64,000 nt of DNA. It comes from Granulicella rosea (GTDB taxonomy: Bacteria > Acidobacteriota > Terriglobia > Terriglobales > Acidobacteriaceae). Positions within the stretch are counted from its first letter, which is position 1. Each line of letters starts with the position of its first letter. A program made the position numbers and the translations under genes. The notes beneath the pieces are model-generated. The model saw nothing but the letters and a program-made list of their open reading frames with translations. It had not been told where the DNA came from and searched no databases. Below, in pieces: positions 36,535-44,532 of this stretch. The DNA lies in contig NZ_FZOU01000001.1 of NCBI RefSeq assembly GCF_900188085.1, positions 124,001 to 188,000 on the forward strand. The letters run 5' to 3'.

Positions 36535-37347
36535 ATGAACGATTTTCGCGAGTACTGGACGTTTTCCTCGATCCGCGGAGCACTGACGCTGCTCGCCGCG
36601 GCCGGCATCCTGGCCCTGCCCCAGGTCACCGCTTCGATGCTGTCGCTGCCTGTGCTCGAGACCCTCGCCATCGCCGGCTGGGCCACCTACTGCATCTTCG
36701 ACGGGGTCGTGCTGCTTCTCCTCGGCCACCTACTGCCGGCGCGCGCGACCACCAGCCGCACCGTCTACGCGCAGGCCATCGCCGGTCTGGCCGCCGGAGC
36801 GCTGCTCTTCCTCGTCGGCTACAACGATATGGACGCGCGCTGGCTGGTCGGCATCGGCGCCGCGCAGGCAGCCTTCGCCGCGTATGCGGAGTGGCGGGTC
36901 GCACGCGACACGCATCGCGTGTACGGCTGCCTCTCCTGCTATGCCACCGCGATCGCACTGACCGTCGCAACGTTTGCGCTGCCGATTGCACTGGCTTACG
37001 GCGCGGTGTCGCTCGCGGTCGCGGCCTACGCCGGGCTCTACGGCGCGAGCGAACTCCTCACCGGATCGCGCATGCTCTTCCTCGAATACCGCGCCGGACA
37101 TCCAGCGGCAGTGGCGTCGCAGGCGTGGCGGACGGAGAAGACTCCGTTCGCCGCGGCGGCGGTTAAGGCGCATTTTCTTACCACCGCGAAGGGCTGCGTG
37201 AGCTGCGAGGACTGCCCCGCCGACGCACTCTGCCGCGACACCAGCGTCGCAGGAGAGATGCGCCAGATCATGGCCGCCAGAGAGCCCGCCATCGTCCGCA
37301 CCGTGCGCGTAGCCACACTGCTCCAGACAGCCCACGCCGGGCGCTAA
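36535..37347 (+). CDS. Six-helix membrane protein with C-terminal cysteine cluster
   Basis: 270 residues from the ATG with AAGGAG at eight bases. Six hydrophobic segments span about 20-195 (for example GALTLLAAAGILALP, ATYCIFDGVVLLLLG, AIAGLAAGALLFLVG), of the HdeD/DUF308-like kind. A soluble tail from about 196 contains GCVSCEDCPADALCRD (C-x2-C-x2-C-x5-C), suitable for metal or Fe-S binding. Not recognised as a known family. It is divergent from the Crp/Fnr-type regulator with a perfect operator between them, so it is a probable target, perhaps a redox-linked membrane component. Confidence 0.75.
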   Translation: MNDFREYWTFSSIRGALTLLAAAGILALPQVTASMLSLPVLETLAIAGWATYCIFDGVVLLLLGHLLPARATTSRTVYAQAIAGLAAGALLFLVGYNDMDARWLVGIGAAQAAFAAYAEWRVARDTHRVYGCLSCYATAIALTVATFALPIALAYGAVSLAVAAYAGLYGASELLTGSRMLFLEYRAGHPAAVASQAWRTEKTPFAAAAVKAHFLTTAKGCVSCEDCPADALCRDTSVAGEMRQIMAAREPAIVRTVRVATLLQTAHAGR

Positions 37348-37395
37348 GTTCTCTTTACACAAAATGCAGGCCCAGCCGGTAGCATAGCTCCACGT

Positions 37396-38613
37396 ATGAG
37401 CCTTGACGCCACAGAAAGTACCCCGGGACGAGGATCGCCGATGGAGGTGTTCCTTATCTTTCTGCGGCTGGGCTGCACTAGCTTCGGCGGCCCAGTGGCG
37501 CACCTCGGGTACTTTCGCGCGGAGTTCGTCGAACGCTGCGGCTGGCTCTCCGAGGTCGAGTTCGCCGAGATCCTTGCGCTGGCACAGGCCTTGCCCGGCC
37601 CCGCCAGCAGCCAGACCGGCTACGCGATCGGACTGCGACGCGCGGGATGGCTGGGCGGCCTGGCCGCATGGACCGGCTTCACCCTGCCCTCCGCCGCATT
37701 GATGCTCGCGTTCGCCTTTGGGCACTTGCTCTTCAACGGACGAGCCGGCGGCGCGCTGTTGCATGGGCTGCAGTTGGCAGCAGTCGCCGTGGTCGCGCAG
37801 GCGGCGCTGGCCATGCAGCGGAGCCTCGCGCCCGACTGGCCGCGCTGGCTGATCGCCCTGGCTGCGGCGGCTATGGCGCTGCTTGGCCCACCTGCATACG
37901 GAACGCTGCTGGCTATCCTTCTCGGCGCCGCGGCCGGTCTGATTCTGTGCGACCGACCGCAGCCTGCGCCGTATTCGGGTGTACGTTGGATGGGTGACGC
38001 GAGGCGCGGCGCCGTACTGGCTGGCACGCTCTTCGTACTGCTGCTTGCAGCCTCCGCGATTCCGTTCGCCGGCGCTACGACTCCCGCGGTCTTTCTTCGG
38101 TTCTATCAGGCTGGCGCGCTCGTCTTCGGCGGAGGACACGTGGTGTTGCCGGCGCTGGAATCCGCGGTCGTGGCACGCGGCTGGATCGGACAGCCGGCGT
38201 TTCTGGCCGGGTACGGCGCCGCCCAGGCTCTGCCGGGACCGCTCTTCACCTTCGCCGCATACCTCGGAGCCGCGGTGTGTCGGGGAACTGCATCGCAACG
38301 CCTCGCCGCCGGACTGGTTGCGTTGGCGGGAATCTTTCTTCCCGGCCTGCTGCTGGTCTCGACTGTGCTTCCCTTCTGGACGGAGTTGCGCGCTCGGCCG
38401 CGGTTCAGCCAAGCGCTTGCGGGGGTCAACGCGGCGGTGGTCGGCGTACTGGGCGCGGCGCTGATCCGTCCGGTCTGGAGCGGCAGCGTCCACACCGGCG
38501 TAGACCTTGCCGTGGTGCTGGCGGCGTCTCTCGGCCTGACGATCTGGAAGCTGCCGCCAGGGATCGTAGTCATCGCCGTGGGTGTCATATCGTTCGCCAT
38601 CGGCCTCCGATAG
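37396..38613 (+). CDS. ChrA-family chromate transporter
   Basis: 405 residues with about ten to twelve hydrophobic segments in two homologous halves. The first half has FLRLGCTSFGGPVAHLGYF and ALAQALPGPASSQTGYAIG; the second has FYQAGALVFGGGHVVLPALE and AAQALPGPLFTFAAYLGA, both typical of the CHR family. ChrA proteins export chromate using the proton gradient, but many homologues act on other oxyanions. Proximity to the cysteine-cluster membrane protein (48 bases) suggests a shared transcript and perhaps the same regulator. Confidence 0.9.
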   Translation: MSLDATESTPGRGSPMEVFLIFLRLGCTSFGGPVAHLGYFRAEFVERCGWLSEVEFAEILALAQALPGPASSQTGYAIGLRRAGWLGGLAAWTGFTLPSAALMLAFAFGHLLFNGRAGGALLHGLQLAAVAVVAQAALAMQRSLAPDWPRWLIALAAAAMALLGPPAYGTLLAILLGAAAGLILCDRPQPAPYSGVRWMGDARRGAVLAGTLFVLLLAASAIPFAGATTPAVFLRFYQAGALVFGGGHVVLPALESAVVARGWIGQPAFLAGYGAAQALPGPLFTFAAYLGAAVCRGTASQRLAAGLVALAGIFLPGLLLVSTVLPFWTELRARPRFSQALAGVNAAVVGVLGAALIRPVWSGSVHTGVDLAVVLAASLGLTIWKLPPGIVVIAVGVISFAIGLR

Positions 38614-38640
38614 GCCGCGATCTTGAAAGAATCGGCACTG

Positions 38641-38672
38641 AAAACCCCATGTCTCAGAATCGAGACATGGGG
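38641..38672 (-). terminator. Rho-independent terminator of the aminotransferase gene
   Basis: CCCCATGTCTC (38645-38655) pairs perfectly with GAGACATGGGG (38662-38672) around a six-base loop. On the minus strand the stem is followed by TTTT (38644-38641), so it terminates transcription from 38769. It may also help the convergent chrA gene. Confidence 0.85.
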
Positions 38673-38689
38673 CGCCCGCACTCCCTGTT

Positions 38690-38719
38690 TGTCATCCTGA
38701 GCGGAGCGAAGGATCTGCT
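38690..38719 (+). repeat. Dispersed repeat copy 3
   Basis: TGTCATCCTGAGCGGAGCGA followed by AGGATCTGCT, a full-length copy between the aminotransferase stop and its terminator. Confidence 0.85.
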
Positions 38720-38768
38720 TTGCCCTTTGCTGTTGCTTGTTCTGCTCTACACCATGATGCAATCCGCT

Positions 38769-40172
38769 CTAGCTGTCGGAGGTGACTGAAGACGCGACCT
38801 CGACCACAACCAGCGGAGCGTCGGCCTCCACCAGCGCATCGGCGATGGCGAGATGCTTGTCCAGCATGTCGAGACCGTGGTCGAGTTCCTCCTTCGTCAC
38901 GATCAGCGGCGGCGCGATGACGAAGTGCGAGACCCAGGCCTGAATAATGACGCCCTCGGCCAGACACTTGCCCGCGATCTGATCCACCAGCAGCGGCTTG
39001 CCCGAGACCTTGTCCGCGTACGTGTTGAACGGCTCCCTGGTCGTCCGATTCTTCACCAGATCGACCGCCCAGAACAGCCCCTTGCCGCGCACATCGCCGA
39101 CGCTCGGATGCTTCGCCTTGATGGCTTCGAGCCGCTCCTGCACGTACGGCGCGAAGTCGGCCGCGCGCTCGACGAGGTTTAACCGCTTCATCTCGTTGAT
39201 CGTCGCCGTGCCCGGCGCAAGCGTCATCGGATGCGCCTCGTACGTGTGGCCGTGCGCGAAGTAGTGATCCTGGAAGAAGTCGCCGATCTTCTCGCTCGTC
39301 GCGCAAAGCCCAAGCGGCACATACGCCGAGGTGATGCCCTTGGCCGTCGTCAGAATGTCGGGCGTCACGCCCCAGTGCTCCATCGCGAACCACTTGCCCG
39401 TGCGTCCCCAGCCCGTCATGACCTCGTCGGCGATCAGCAGTACGCCGTACTCGTCGCAGATCTTGCGTAGCTTCGGCATGTACTCGTCTGGCGGCACCAG
39501 CACGCCGTTGGTCCCGACGATGGGCTCGACCAGCACGGCGGCCACGTCCGACTCGTTGCGGATCATGTGCTCGAGGTAGTCCGCGCACGCGATGCCGCAC
39601 TGCGGGTAGGTGTGCTTGATCGGACAGCGGAAGCAGTTCACCTCCGGCGCGAAGATGACGCCCTGCTGCTTGCCGCGCGGCTCCATCGCCCAGCGGCGCG
39701 GATCGCCGGTCGCAGCAATGCTTCCAGAGGTAGACCCATGGTACGAACGATACCGCGCGATGATCTTCGTCTTGCCCGTGTACATGCGCGCGATCTTGAA
39801 GGCGGCCTCGTTCGCATCGGTGCCGGACGTCGTGAAGAAGAACTTGTTCAGCCCCTTGGGCAGCACTTCGAGCAGCAGCTTCGAGAGCTCCGCGCGCGCC
39901 GTCGTCGCGTAACCGGGCATCGCATAGGCCAGATCCTGCGCCTGCTTTGCGATGCTCGCGATGACGGCCTCGTTCTTATGCCCGAGGTTCATGCACATGA
40001 GCTGCGAGCTGAAGTCGAGGTAGGTCTTGCCGGCCGCGTCGGTGATCGTGCAGTCCTTGGCGTCGACGATGTGCATGGGATTCCAGCCTTTCTGGAAACG
40101 CCATGTGCCGTAGTTCGTGGTGCGGGTGATGTCGACGACTTCCTGCGTGGTGAGTGTTGATTCGGTGCTCAT
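38769..40172 (-). CDS. Class III PLP-dependent aminotransferase, beta-alanine type
   Basis: 467 residues with AAAGG eight bases before the ATG. Fold-type I features: FTTSGTDANEAAFKIAR (phosphate cup), YRSYHGSTSGSI, LIADEVMTGWGRTG (Asp binding the PLP ring nitrogen) and the Schiff-base lysine in TTAKGITSAYVPLG (about 277). It belongs to the group that uses beta-alanine, 3-aminoisobutyrate or taurine with pyruvate as acceptor. In this cluster the likely job is to convert beta-alanine or 3-aminoisobutyrate from pyrimidine degradation to semialdehydes for MmsA. Exact substrate is inferred from context. Confidence 0.88.
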   Translation of the reverse strand: MSTESTLTTQEVVDITRTTNYGTWRFQKGWNPMHIVDAKDCTITDAAGKTYLDFSSQLMCMNLGHKNEAVIASIAKQAQDLAYAMPGYATTARAELSKLLLEVLPKGLNKFFFTTSGTDANEAAFKIARMYTGKTKIIARYRSYHGSTSGSIAATGDPRRWAMEPRGKQQGVIFAPEVNCFRCPIKHTYPQCGIACADYLEHMIRNESDVAAVLVEPIVGTNGVLVPPDEYMPKLRKICDEYGVLLIADEVMTGWGRTGKWFAMEHWGVTPDILTTAKGITSAYVPLGLCATSEKIGDFFQDHYFAHGHTYEAHPMTLAPGTATINEMKRLNLVERAADFAPYVQERLEAIKAKHPSVGDVRGKGLFWAVDLVKNRTTREPFNTYADKVSGKPLLVDQIAGKCLAEGVIIQAWVSHFVIAPPLIVTKEELDHGLDMLDKHLAIADALVEADAPLVVVEVASSVTSDS

Positions 40173-40243
40173 GGGTACGGCCTTTCAAGAAAATGGTTGC
40201 TGTCGCTCAAACTTTGCCTATCTAAGTGAAGTTACAGGGACGC

Positions 40244-41137
40244 TCAAACAACGATTTCGACACGCGAGTACGCGCCGAGCGCTTTATTCCTAGATCGTAA
40301 AGAATCAACCAAGTTTTCCAATTGAGGATTCAAATAAGTTTCACGGCAGACATTGCCAGAGCTGTCTTTCTCTGTTGCTAAGACAAAATCCATATGGAGC
40401 TTGCCATTAAGTTCAGCAAATCGTGTGACCGCAGCGGCTCTCAGACTCCTAGCTTGATTTTCCTCATCTTTCATCAGTTCACGAATTCCGATGTGAATCT
40501 TGGATAAGCTCTCCAGGTAATGCTTCGACCATGCAAGCAGATCGATGTCATTAGGATTTCTTTGCTTGAGTTCTTGCAATACATCACTGCTAGAACGAGG
40601 GTCCTGCAAGAGATCTTCCACACTCAACGAAATGGCCATACGTTCTTTTCGCTTTGCAAGCTTTGGGTCTGTAATATTTTCCCACCCTCCATGTGGCCGA
40701 TACGATCGCACTGGCAGCCCTTTATGCATAGCATGATTCCGCAGACTCTCCATTACGCGAAACTCAAAGCTTCTGTCCCGCTCTTGTTCCACGATAAGGT
40801 TTGCACCTTGCTTGAGAGATTTCAGCGCGCTGGATCTGAACTGCCCGACATAGGCGCTAGCCGTTGAAAGAAAGTTTTGAAAGACACGCCCGATGGGCAC
40901 CAAAGGGAGCAAAAGGGAGTTCATGTCAGGCTTGTAGCGTAGTGTCGAACTGGCGATGATCTCAAACGTCATCCGTTGAAGATCAAGAAAATTACCGAGC
41001 AACATATCATAGCGAAATTCAATATCTGAAACTGCCTTTATCGTCTTCTGAGCACGCATCAGAGAATCGAATTCTGTTTGAGTGATTTGTAGACCAAGAA
41101 AACCATTTTCAGGGCTACGACAAACCTCATAGTTCAC
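40244..41137 (-). CDS. Unknown protein, AT-richer than neighbours
   Basis: 297 residues from a GTG start preceded by GGGAGG; the start overlaps the stop of the transporter gene (GTGA). No signal peptide or membrane segment; mostly helical, with stretches such as FLDLQRMTFEIIASSTLRY and LESLSKIHIGIRELMKDEENQAR. It is lysine-, serine- and asparagine-rich and clearly AT-richer than its neighbours, which suggests recent acquisition, yet it is translationally linked to the pyrimidine operon. Family not recognised. It could be an imported passenger gene rather than a pathway component. Confidence 0.7.
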   Translation of the reverse strand: MNYEVCRSPENGFLGLQITQTEFDSLMRAQKTIKAVSDIEFRYDMLLGNFLDLQRMTFEIIASSTLRYKPDMNSLLLPLVPIGRVFQNFLSTASAYVGQFRSSALKSLKQGANLIVEQERDRSFEFRVMESLRNHAMHKGLPVRSYRPHGGWENITDPKLAKRKERMAISLSVEDLLQDPRSSSDVLQELKQRNPNDIDLLAWSKHYLESLSKIHIGIRELMKDEENQARSLRAAAVTRFAELNGKLHMDFVLATEKDSSGNVCRETYLNPQLENLVDSLRSRNKALGAYSRVEIVV

Positions 41138-42573
41138 TGTGACCTCCCTGCCGAAAGGGCGGCTTTAGGCATCAGCGCAACGTACAGCGCGCCAGATAGG
41201 AAGAACCCCACAAACCAAGCATAGTCAAACAGCGGCTTCAACGTCGGCACGATCTCCCCAATCAAAGCCGCGAACACACCGCAAACCAGCGCCACAATCG
41301 CACGCGGGTTGAAGCCCGATACATACCCATACACGTCCGAGCGTTGATAAAGCGAGTTCACATCGAGCACCTTGTTGCGGATAAAGAAGTAATCCGCAAC
41401 CATGATGCCCGCGACCGGGCCCAGCAGGCCGGAGTAGCCGACCAGCCAGCCGATGTAGTTCGTGTGGCTGGCCATCAGCTTCCACGGCATCATCAACAGG
41501 CCGATGCAGCCGGTCATCAGGCCTCCGGTGCGGAAGCTGATGAGGCGCGGGTTGAGGTTCGAAAAGTCGTTCGAAGGCCCGACGACGTTGGCGCCGATGT
41601 TCACGTTCAGCGTCGCGATCAGGATGCTGACGAGCGCGAGGAAGGCGATCAGCGGCTGGTGGAAGCGGCCGAGCAGCGTGATCGGACTCCAGATCGGCTC
41701 GCCGAAGACCACGGTCGAGGCCGATGTACACGCGATGCCGATGAAACTGTAGAGCGTCATCGCCACCGGCAGACCGAAGGCTTGGCCGACGATCTGCGAC
41801 TCCTGCGACTTCGCGTACCGCGTAAAGTCCGGGATGTTCAACGAGAGCGTCGCCCAGTACCCAACCATGCCTGTCAGTGAGAGGAAGAAGAAGCGCCAGC
41901 CCGCGCTCGTGCTCGTGAAGTGGCTCGGCGCCGAAAGCATCGGCCCGAAGCCGCCGGCCTTCGACACCATGAACGCCAGCAGCACCAGCGACATGACCAG
42001 CAGGAACGGCGCGGAGATGCCTTGGAGGAAGCGGATCGACTCCACGCCGCGCCACACGACGAACATGTTCAGCGCCCAGAAGCCGAGGAAGCAGACCCAG
42101 ATCACCGCAGGCATCGCGACGGTCGCAGGCGCGAGCACGTTGATCATCGCCGCGATCGACTGGCCGCCGATCCACGACTGAATGCCAAACCATCCGCATG
42201 CGACGATGGCCCGCAGCACTGCCGGAATGTTCGCGCCGGTCGTGCCGAAGCTGGCGCGCACAAAGACCGGAAACGGGATGCCGTACTTGGCGCCCGCGTG
42301 CGCGTTCAGCACCATGGGGATAAGTACGATGAGGTTGCCGAGCAGGATCGTCCCGACGGCCTGCTTCCAGTTCATGCCGCCAGCGATCAGCGACGAGGCG
42401 AGCATGTAGGTCGTCACCTCCATCGACATCGCGAACCACAGCGCGATGTAGTTGTAGGTGCTCCACGTGCGGCGCGCGGGAGAGGTCGGCGCCAGGTCCT
42501 CGTTGTACAGGCGCGGGTCCGGGTTGACGATGCGGGCGTCGACGAGTTCCGAGTGGGTCAGGTCGGTGGCTAT
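41134..42573 (-). CDS. NCS1-family nucleobase/hydantoin transporter
   Basis: 479 residues if started at the ATA at 42573. About twelve hydrophobic segments; N-terminal NEDLAPTSPARRTWSTYNYIALW and GWFGIQSWIGGQS, plus TLNVNIGANVVGPSNDFSN, are characteristic of NCS1 (PucI/HyuP-like) symporters. It probably imports uracil, thymine, hydantoin or allantoin with Na+ or H+. No ATG, GTG or TTG exists in frame near the family N-terminus. The ATA sits six bases after a perfect AGGAGG and overlaps the dihydropyrimidinase stop as ATAG. The longer open frame upstream is a shadow of dihydropyrimidinase. Confidence 0.88.
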   Translation of the reverse strand: MATDLTHSELVDARIVNPDPRLYNEDLAPTSPARRTWSTYNYIALWFAMSMEVTTYMLASSLIAGGMNWKQAVGTILLGNLIVLIPMVLNAHAGAKYGIPFPVFVRASFGTTGANIPAVLRAIVACGWFGIQSWIGGQSIAAMINVLAPATVAMPAVIWVCFLGFWALNMFVVWRGVESIRFLQGISAPFLLVMSLVLLAFMVSKAGGFGPMLSAPSHFTSTSAGWRFFFLSLTGMVGYWATLSLNIPDFTRYAKSQESQIVGQAFGLPVAMTLYSFIGIACTSASTVVFGEPIWSPITLLGRFHQPLIAFLALVSILIATLNVNIGANVVGPSNDFSNLNPRLISFRTGGLMTGCIGLLMMPWKLMASHTNYIGWLVGYSGLLGPVAGIMVADYFFIRNKVLDVNSLYQRSDVYGYVSGFNPRAIVALVCGVFAALIGEIVPTLKPLFDYAWFVGFFLSGALYVALMPKAALSAGRSQ

Positions 42574-43976
42574 GACAGGCCTCCTGCATTGGCTTTGCGG
42601 TGCAGGAACTTGCCTCTGCCTGCCTCGCCGAGGAATTTGTTTCGATCGACGACCAGCTCGCCGCGCGAGTAGACCTTCGCGACGTTGCCCTTGATCTTCC
42701 AGCCTTCGAACATGCTGTAGTCGGTGTTCATCGCCTGCGTCGCGGCCTCGATGGTGTACTCGGCTGCGGGATCCCAGAGCAGGATGTCGGCGTCCTTGCC
42801 CGGCTGGATGGCCCCCTTGGTCGTCATGCCGAAGATGCGGGCGGGCGCCGCCGCCGCGAGTTCGACGAATCGCTCCGGCGTGATGAGACCGGCGTTGACC
42901 CCATAATGCCACAGGATCTGCAGGCGATTCTCGATGCCCGGACCACCGTTCGGAATCTTCGTAAAGTCGTTCTTGCCGAGCGCCTTCTGGTCTTCAAACC
43001 GGAACGGGCAGTGGTCGGTCGAGACGACAGACAGCGAGCCATCGGCAAGCGCCTGCCACAGCGGCGCCTGGTGCTTCTTCTCGCGCAGCGGCGGGGTGAA
43101 GACGTACTTCGCCTCGTCGAAGCTCTTGCCCGGCATCTGCTCCTCGCGCGAGAGCACGAGGTACTGGGTACAAGTCTCCGCGATCGCACGCAGTCCGCGC
43201 GACTGCGCCGCTTCCAGCTCGCGCAGCGAGTCAGCGTTCGAGAGGTGCACGATGTAGACGGTCGCGCCGGCCATCTGCGCAAGAGCGATCGCCCGGTGCG
43301 TGGCCTCGGCCTCTGCCTCGGCGGAACGCGTCAGCGCGTGCCAGTGCGGCTCGGTGTGTCCCGCTTCCAGAGCCTGGGACACAATCACGTCGATGGCCGC
43401 GCCGTTCTCCGCATGCACGAGGATCAGACCGTTCAGCTCCGCCGCCTTCTGCATGACACGGAACATCAGGCCGTCGTCGATCATCAGCACATCGGGATAG
43501 GCCATGAAGAGCTTGAAGCTGGTGATGCCGCGCGCGACCATGTCGGCCATCTCGTCGAGCGTCTTGAAGTCCTTGCCGCCGCCGGGGTTCAGATCGGTAA
43601 TAGCCATGTGGAGCGAGTAGTCGATGACCGCCTTGCCCTCGGCCTTCTTGTCCCAGGTCTTCAGTGCTTCTGCAAGCGTGTGCCCGCGCGATTGCAGTGC
43701 AAAATCAATCACCGTGGTCGTCCCGCCGATGGCCGCGGCGCGTGTGCCTGTGAAGTAGTCGTCCGCCGAGGTCGTGCCGCCGAAGGGCATGTCCAAATGA
43801 GTGTGGACATCGATGCCGCCGGGCATCACGAGCAGGCCGGTGGCGTCCACCAGCGTGTGGCCTGCTGTTGGCAGGTCAGGGCCAACGGCTGCGATCTTCT
43901 CGCCTTCGATAAGGACGTCGGCCTGGATGGTGGAGTCTGCGTTGACGACTGTGCCGTGCTGGATCAGGATTCCCAT
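42570..43976 (-). CDS. Dihydropyrimidinase (D-hydantoinase)
   Basis: 468 residues from the ATG at 43976; the frame is open for 99 more codons upstream but this overlaps another gene and lacks family sequence. Amidohydrolase metal site: HxH in VHTHLDMPFGG (about 59-61), carboxylated Lys in SFKLFMAYP (about 155), His in VHAENG, His in VHLSNADS and Asp in STDHCPF. It hydrolyses dihydrouracil/dihydrothymine to N-carbamoyl-beta-amino acids, step two of the reductive pathway, after PreTA. The stop overlaps the start of the transporter. The usual symbol (hydA or pydB) depends on nomenclature and is left blank. Confidence 0.94.
   Translation of the reverse strand: MGILIQHGTVVNADSTIQADVLIEGEKIAAVGPDLPTAGHTLVDATGLLVMPGGIDVHTHLDMPFGGTTSADDYFTGTRAAAIGGTTTVIDFALQSRGHTLAEALKTWDKKAEGKAVIDYSLHMAITDLNPGGGKDFKTLDEMADMVARGITSFKLFMAYPDVLMIDDGLMFRVMQKAAELNGLILVHAENGAAIDVIVSQALEAGHTEPHWHALTRSAEAEAEATHRAIALAQMAGATVYIVHLSNADSLRELEAAQSRGLRAIAETCTQYLVLSREEQMPGKSFDEAKYVFTPPLREKKHQAPLWQALADGSLSVVSTDHCPFRFEDQKALGKNDFTKIPNGGPGIENRLQILWHYGVNAGLITPERFVELAAAAPARIFGMTTKGAIQPGKDADILLWDPAAEYTIEAATQAMNTDYSMFEGWKIKGNVAKVYSRGELVVDRNKFLGEAGRGKFLHRKANAGGLS
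42571..42585 (-). promoter_or_regulatory. Perfect ribosome-binding site before an ATA start
   Basis: On the minus strand AGGAGG (42585-42580), six bases, then ATA (42573-42571). This decides the transporter start, since the next CTG is 18 bases from the site. Confidence 0.6.
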
Positions 43977-43977
43977 A

Positions 43978-44433
43978 CTAGCTTTCACCTTTATCGAGAG
44001 TTCCATCCGGAAGTGGATAGCCGTATGTCTGAACGGCAAATTGAAAGTTTGGGCATTGTGTGAATTCATCTCCCAACCGATGCCAACCCTTTGGAAGATT
44101 TCTGATGCGAATTGCGATGGCATCGTGAATCGTGAAGGTCGCACCATACAGTGATCCAACGCTCGCCATCGCACCTTGTTGTGGCCGCACGACAAGATGT
44201 ACATTCGACTCGGCACTTCTTGGTCGACCCAACGCACAGAGGTAAAAGTAGGGAACATCTGTACGCAGAGCAAGAGAGTCGCAGTCGAGCATATCCTTGC
44301 TGATGCCGCTGGCCAATGAGCCTCTGAAGCAAGCCTGACAGTGATGGTCTGATTTGAAGCCAGACACGTACCACCCCCATATCGAGGTAAAACGACCGGC
44401 TGCTGCGGTCAAACCTTTGATCTCGAGTCTCAT
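43978..44433 (-). CDS. Unknown small protein inside the pyrimidine cluster
   Basis: 151 residues from an ATG with GAGGTG at eight bases. It ends one base before the dihydropyrimidinase start, so it is in the same transcript. AT-richer than neighbours. It contains HHCQACF (CxxC) and many aromatic residues (FTSIWGWYVSGF, FQFAVQTYGYPLPDG), no signal peptide and no membrane segment. Family not recognised. The low GC and absence from the known pathway suggest a passenger or immunity-type gene, but nothing in the sequence shows a function. Confidence 0.6.
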   Translation of the reverse strand: MRLEIKGLTAAAGRFTSIWGWYVSGFKSDHHCQACFRGSLASGISKDMLDCDSLALRTDVPYFYLCALGRPRSAESNVHLVVRPQQGAMASVGSLYGATFTIHDAIAIRIRNLPKGWHRLGDEFTQCPNFQFAVQTYGYPLPDGTLDKGES

Positions 44434-44497
44434 TCGTTGCACCTCAAAAAAAAGCGTAACTCAGTGGCTAAAGCCGCGATACACCGAAGTGATTGGA

Positions 44498-44517
44498 GGC
44501 ACGGCTGAAGCCGTGCC
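44498..44517. repeat. REP-like hairpin after preA
   Basis: GGCACGGCT-GA-AGCCGTGCC is a perfect 9-base stem with a 2-base loop. It lies 16 bases after the preA stop (minus strand) with no T-tract. It resembles the GGCACGGCTGAAGCCGTGCC elements that recur in Terriglobia intergenic DNA; only this clear copy is seen here, so the family assignment is from memory. It may also protect the 3' end of the preA message. Confidence 0.5.
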
Positions 44518-44532
44518 CTTAACACTGCATTG

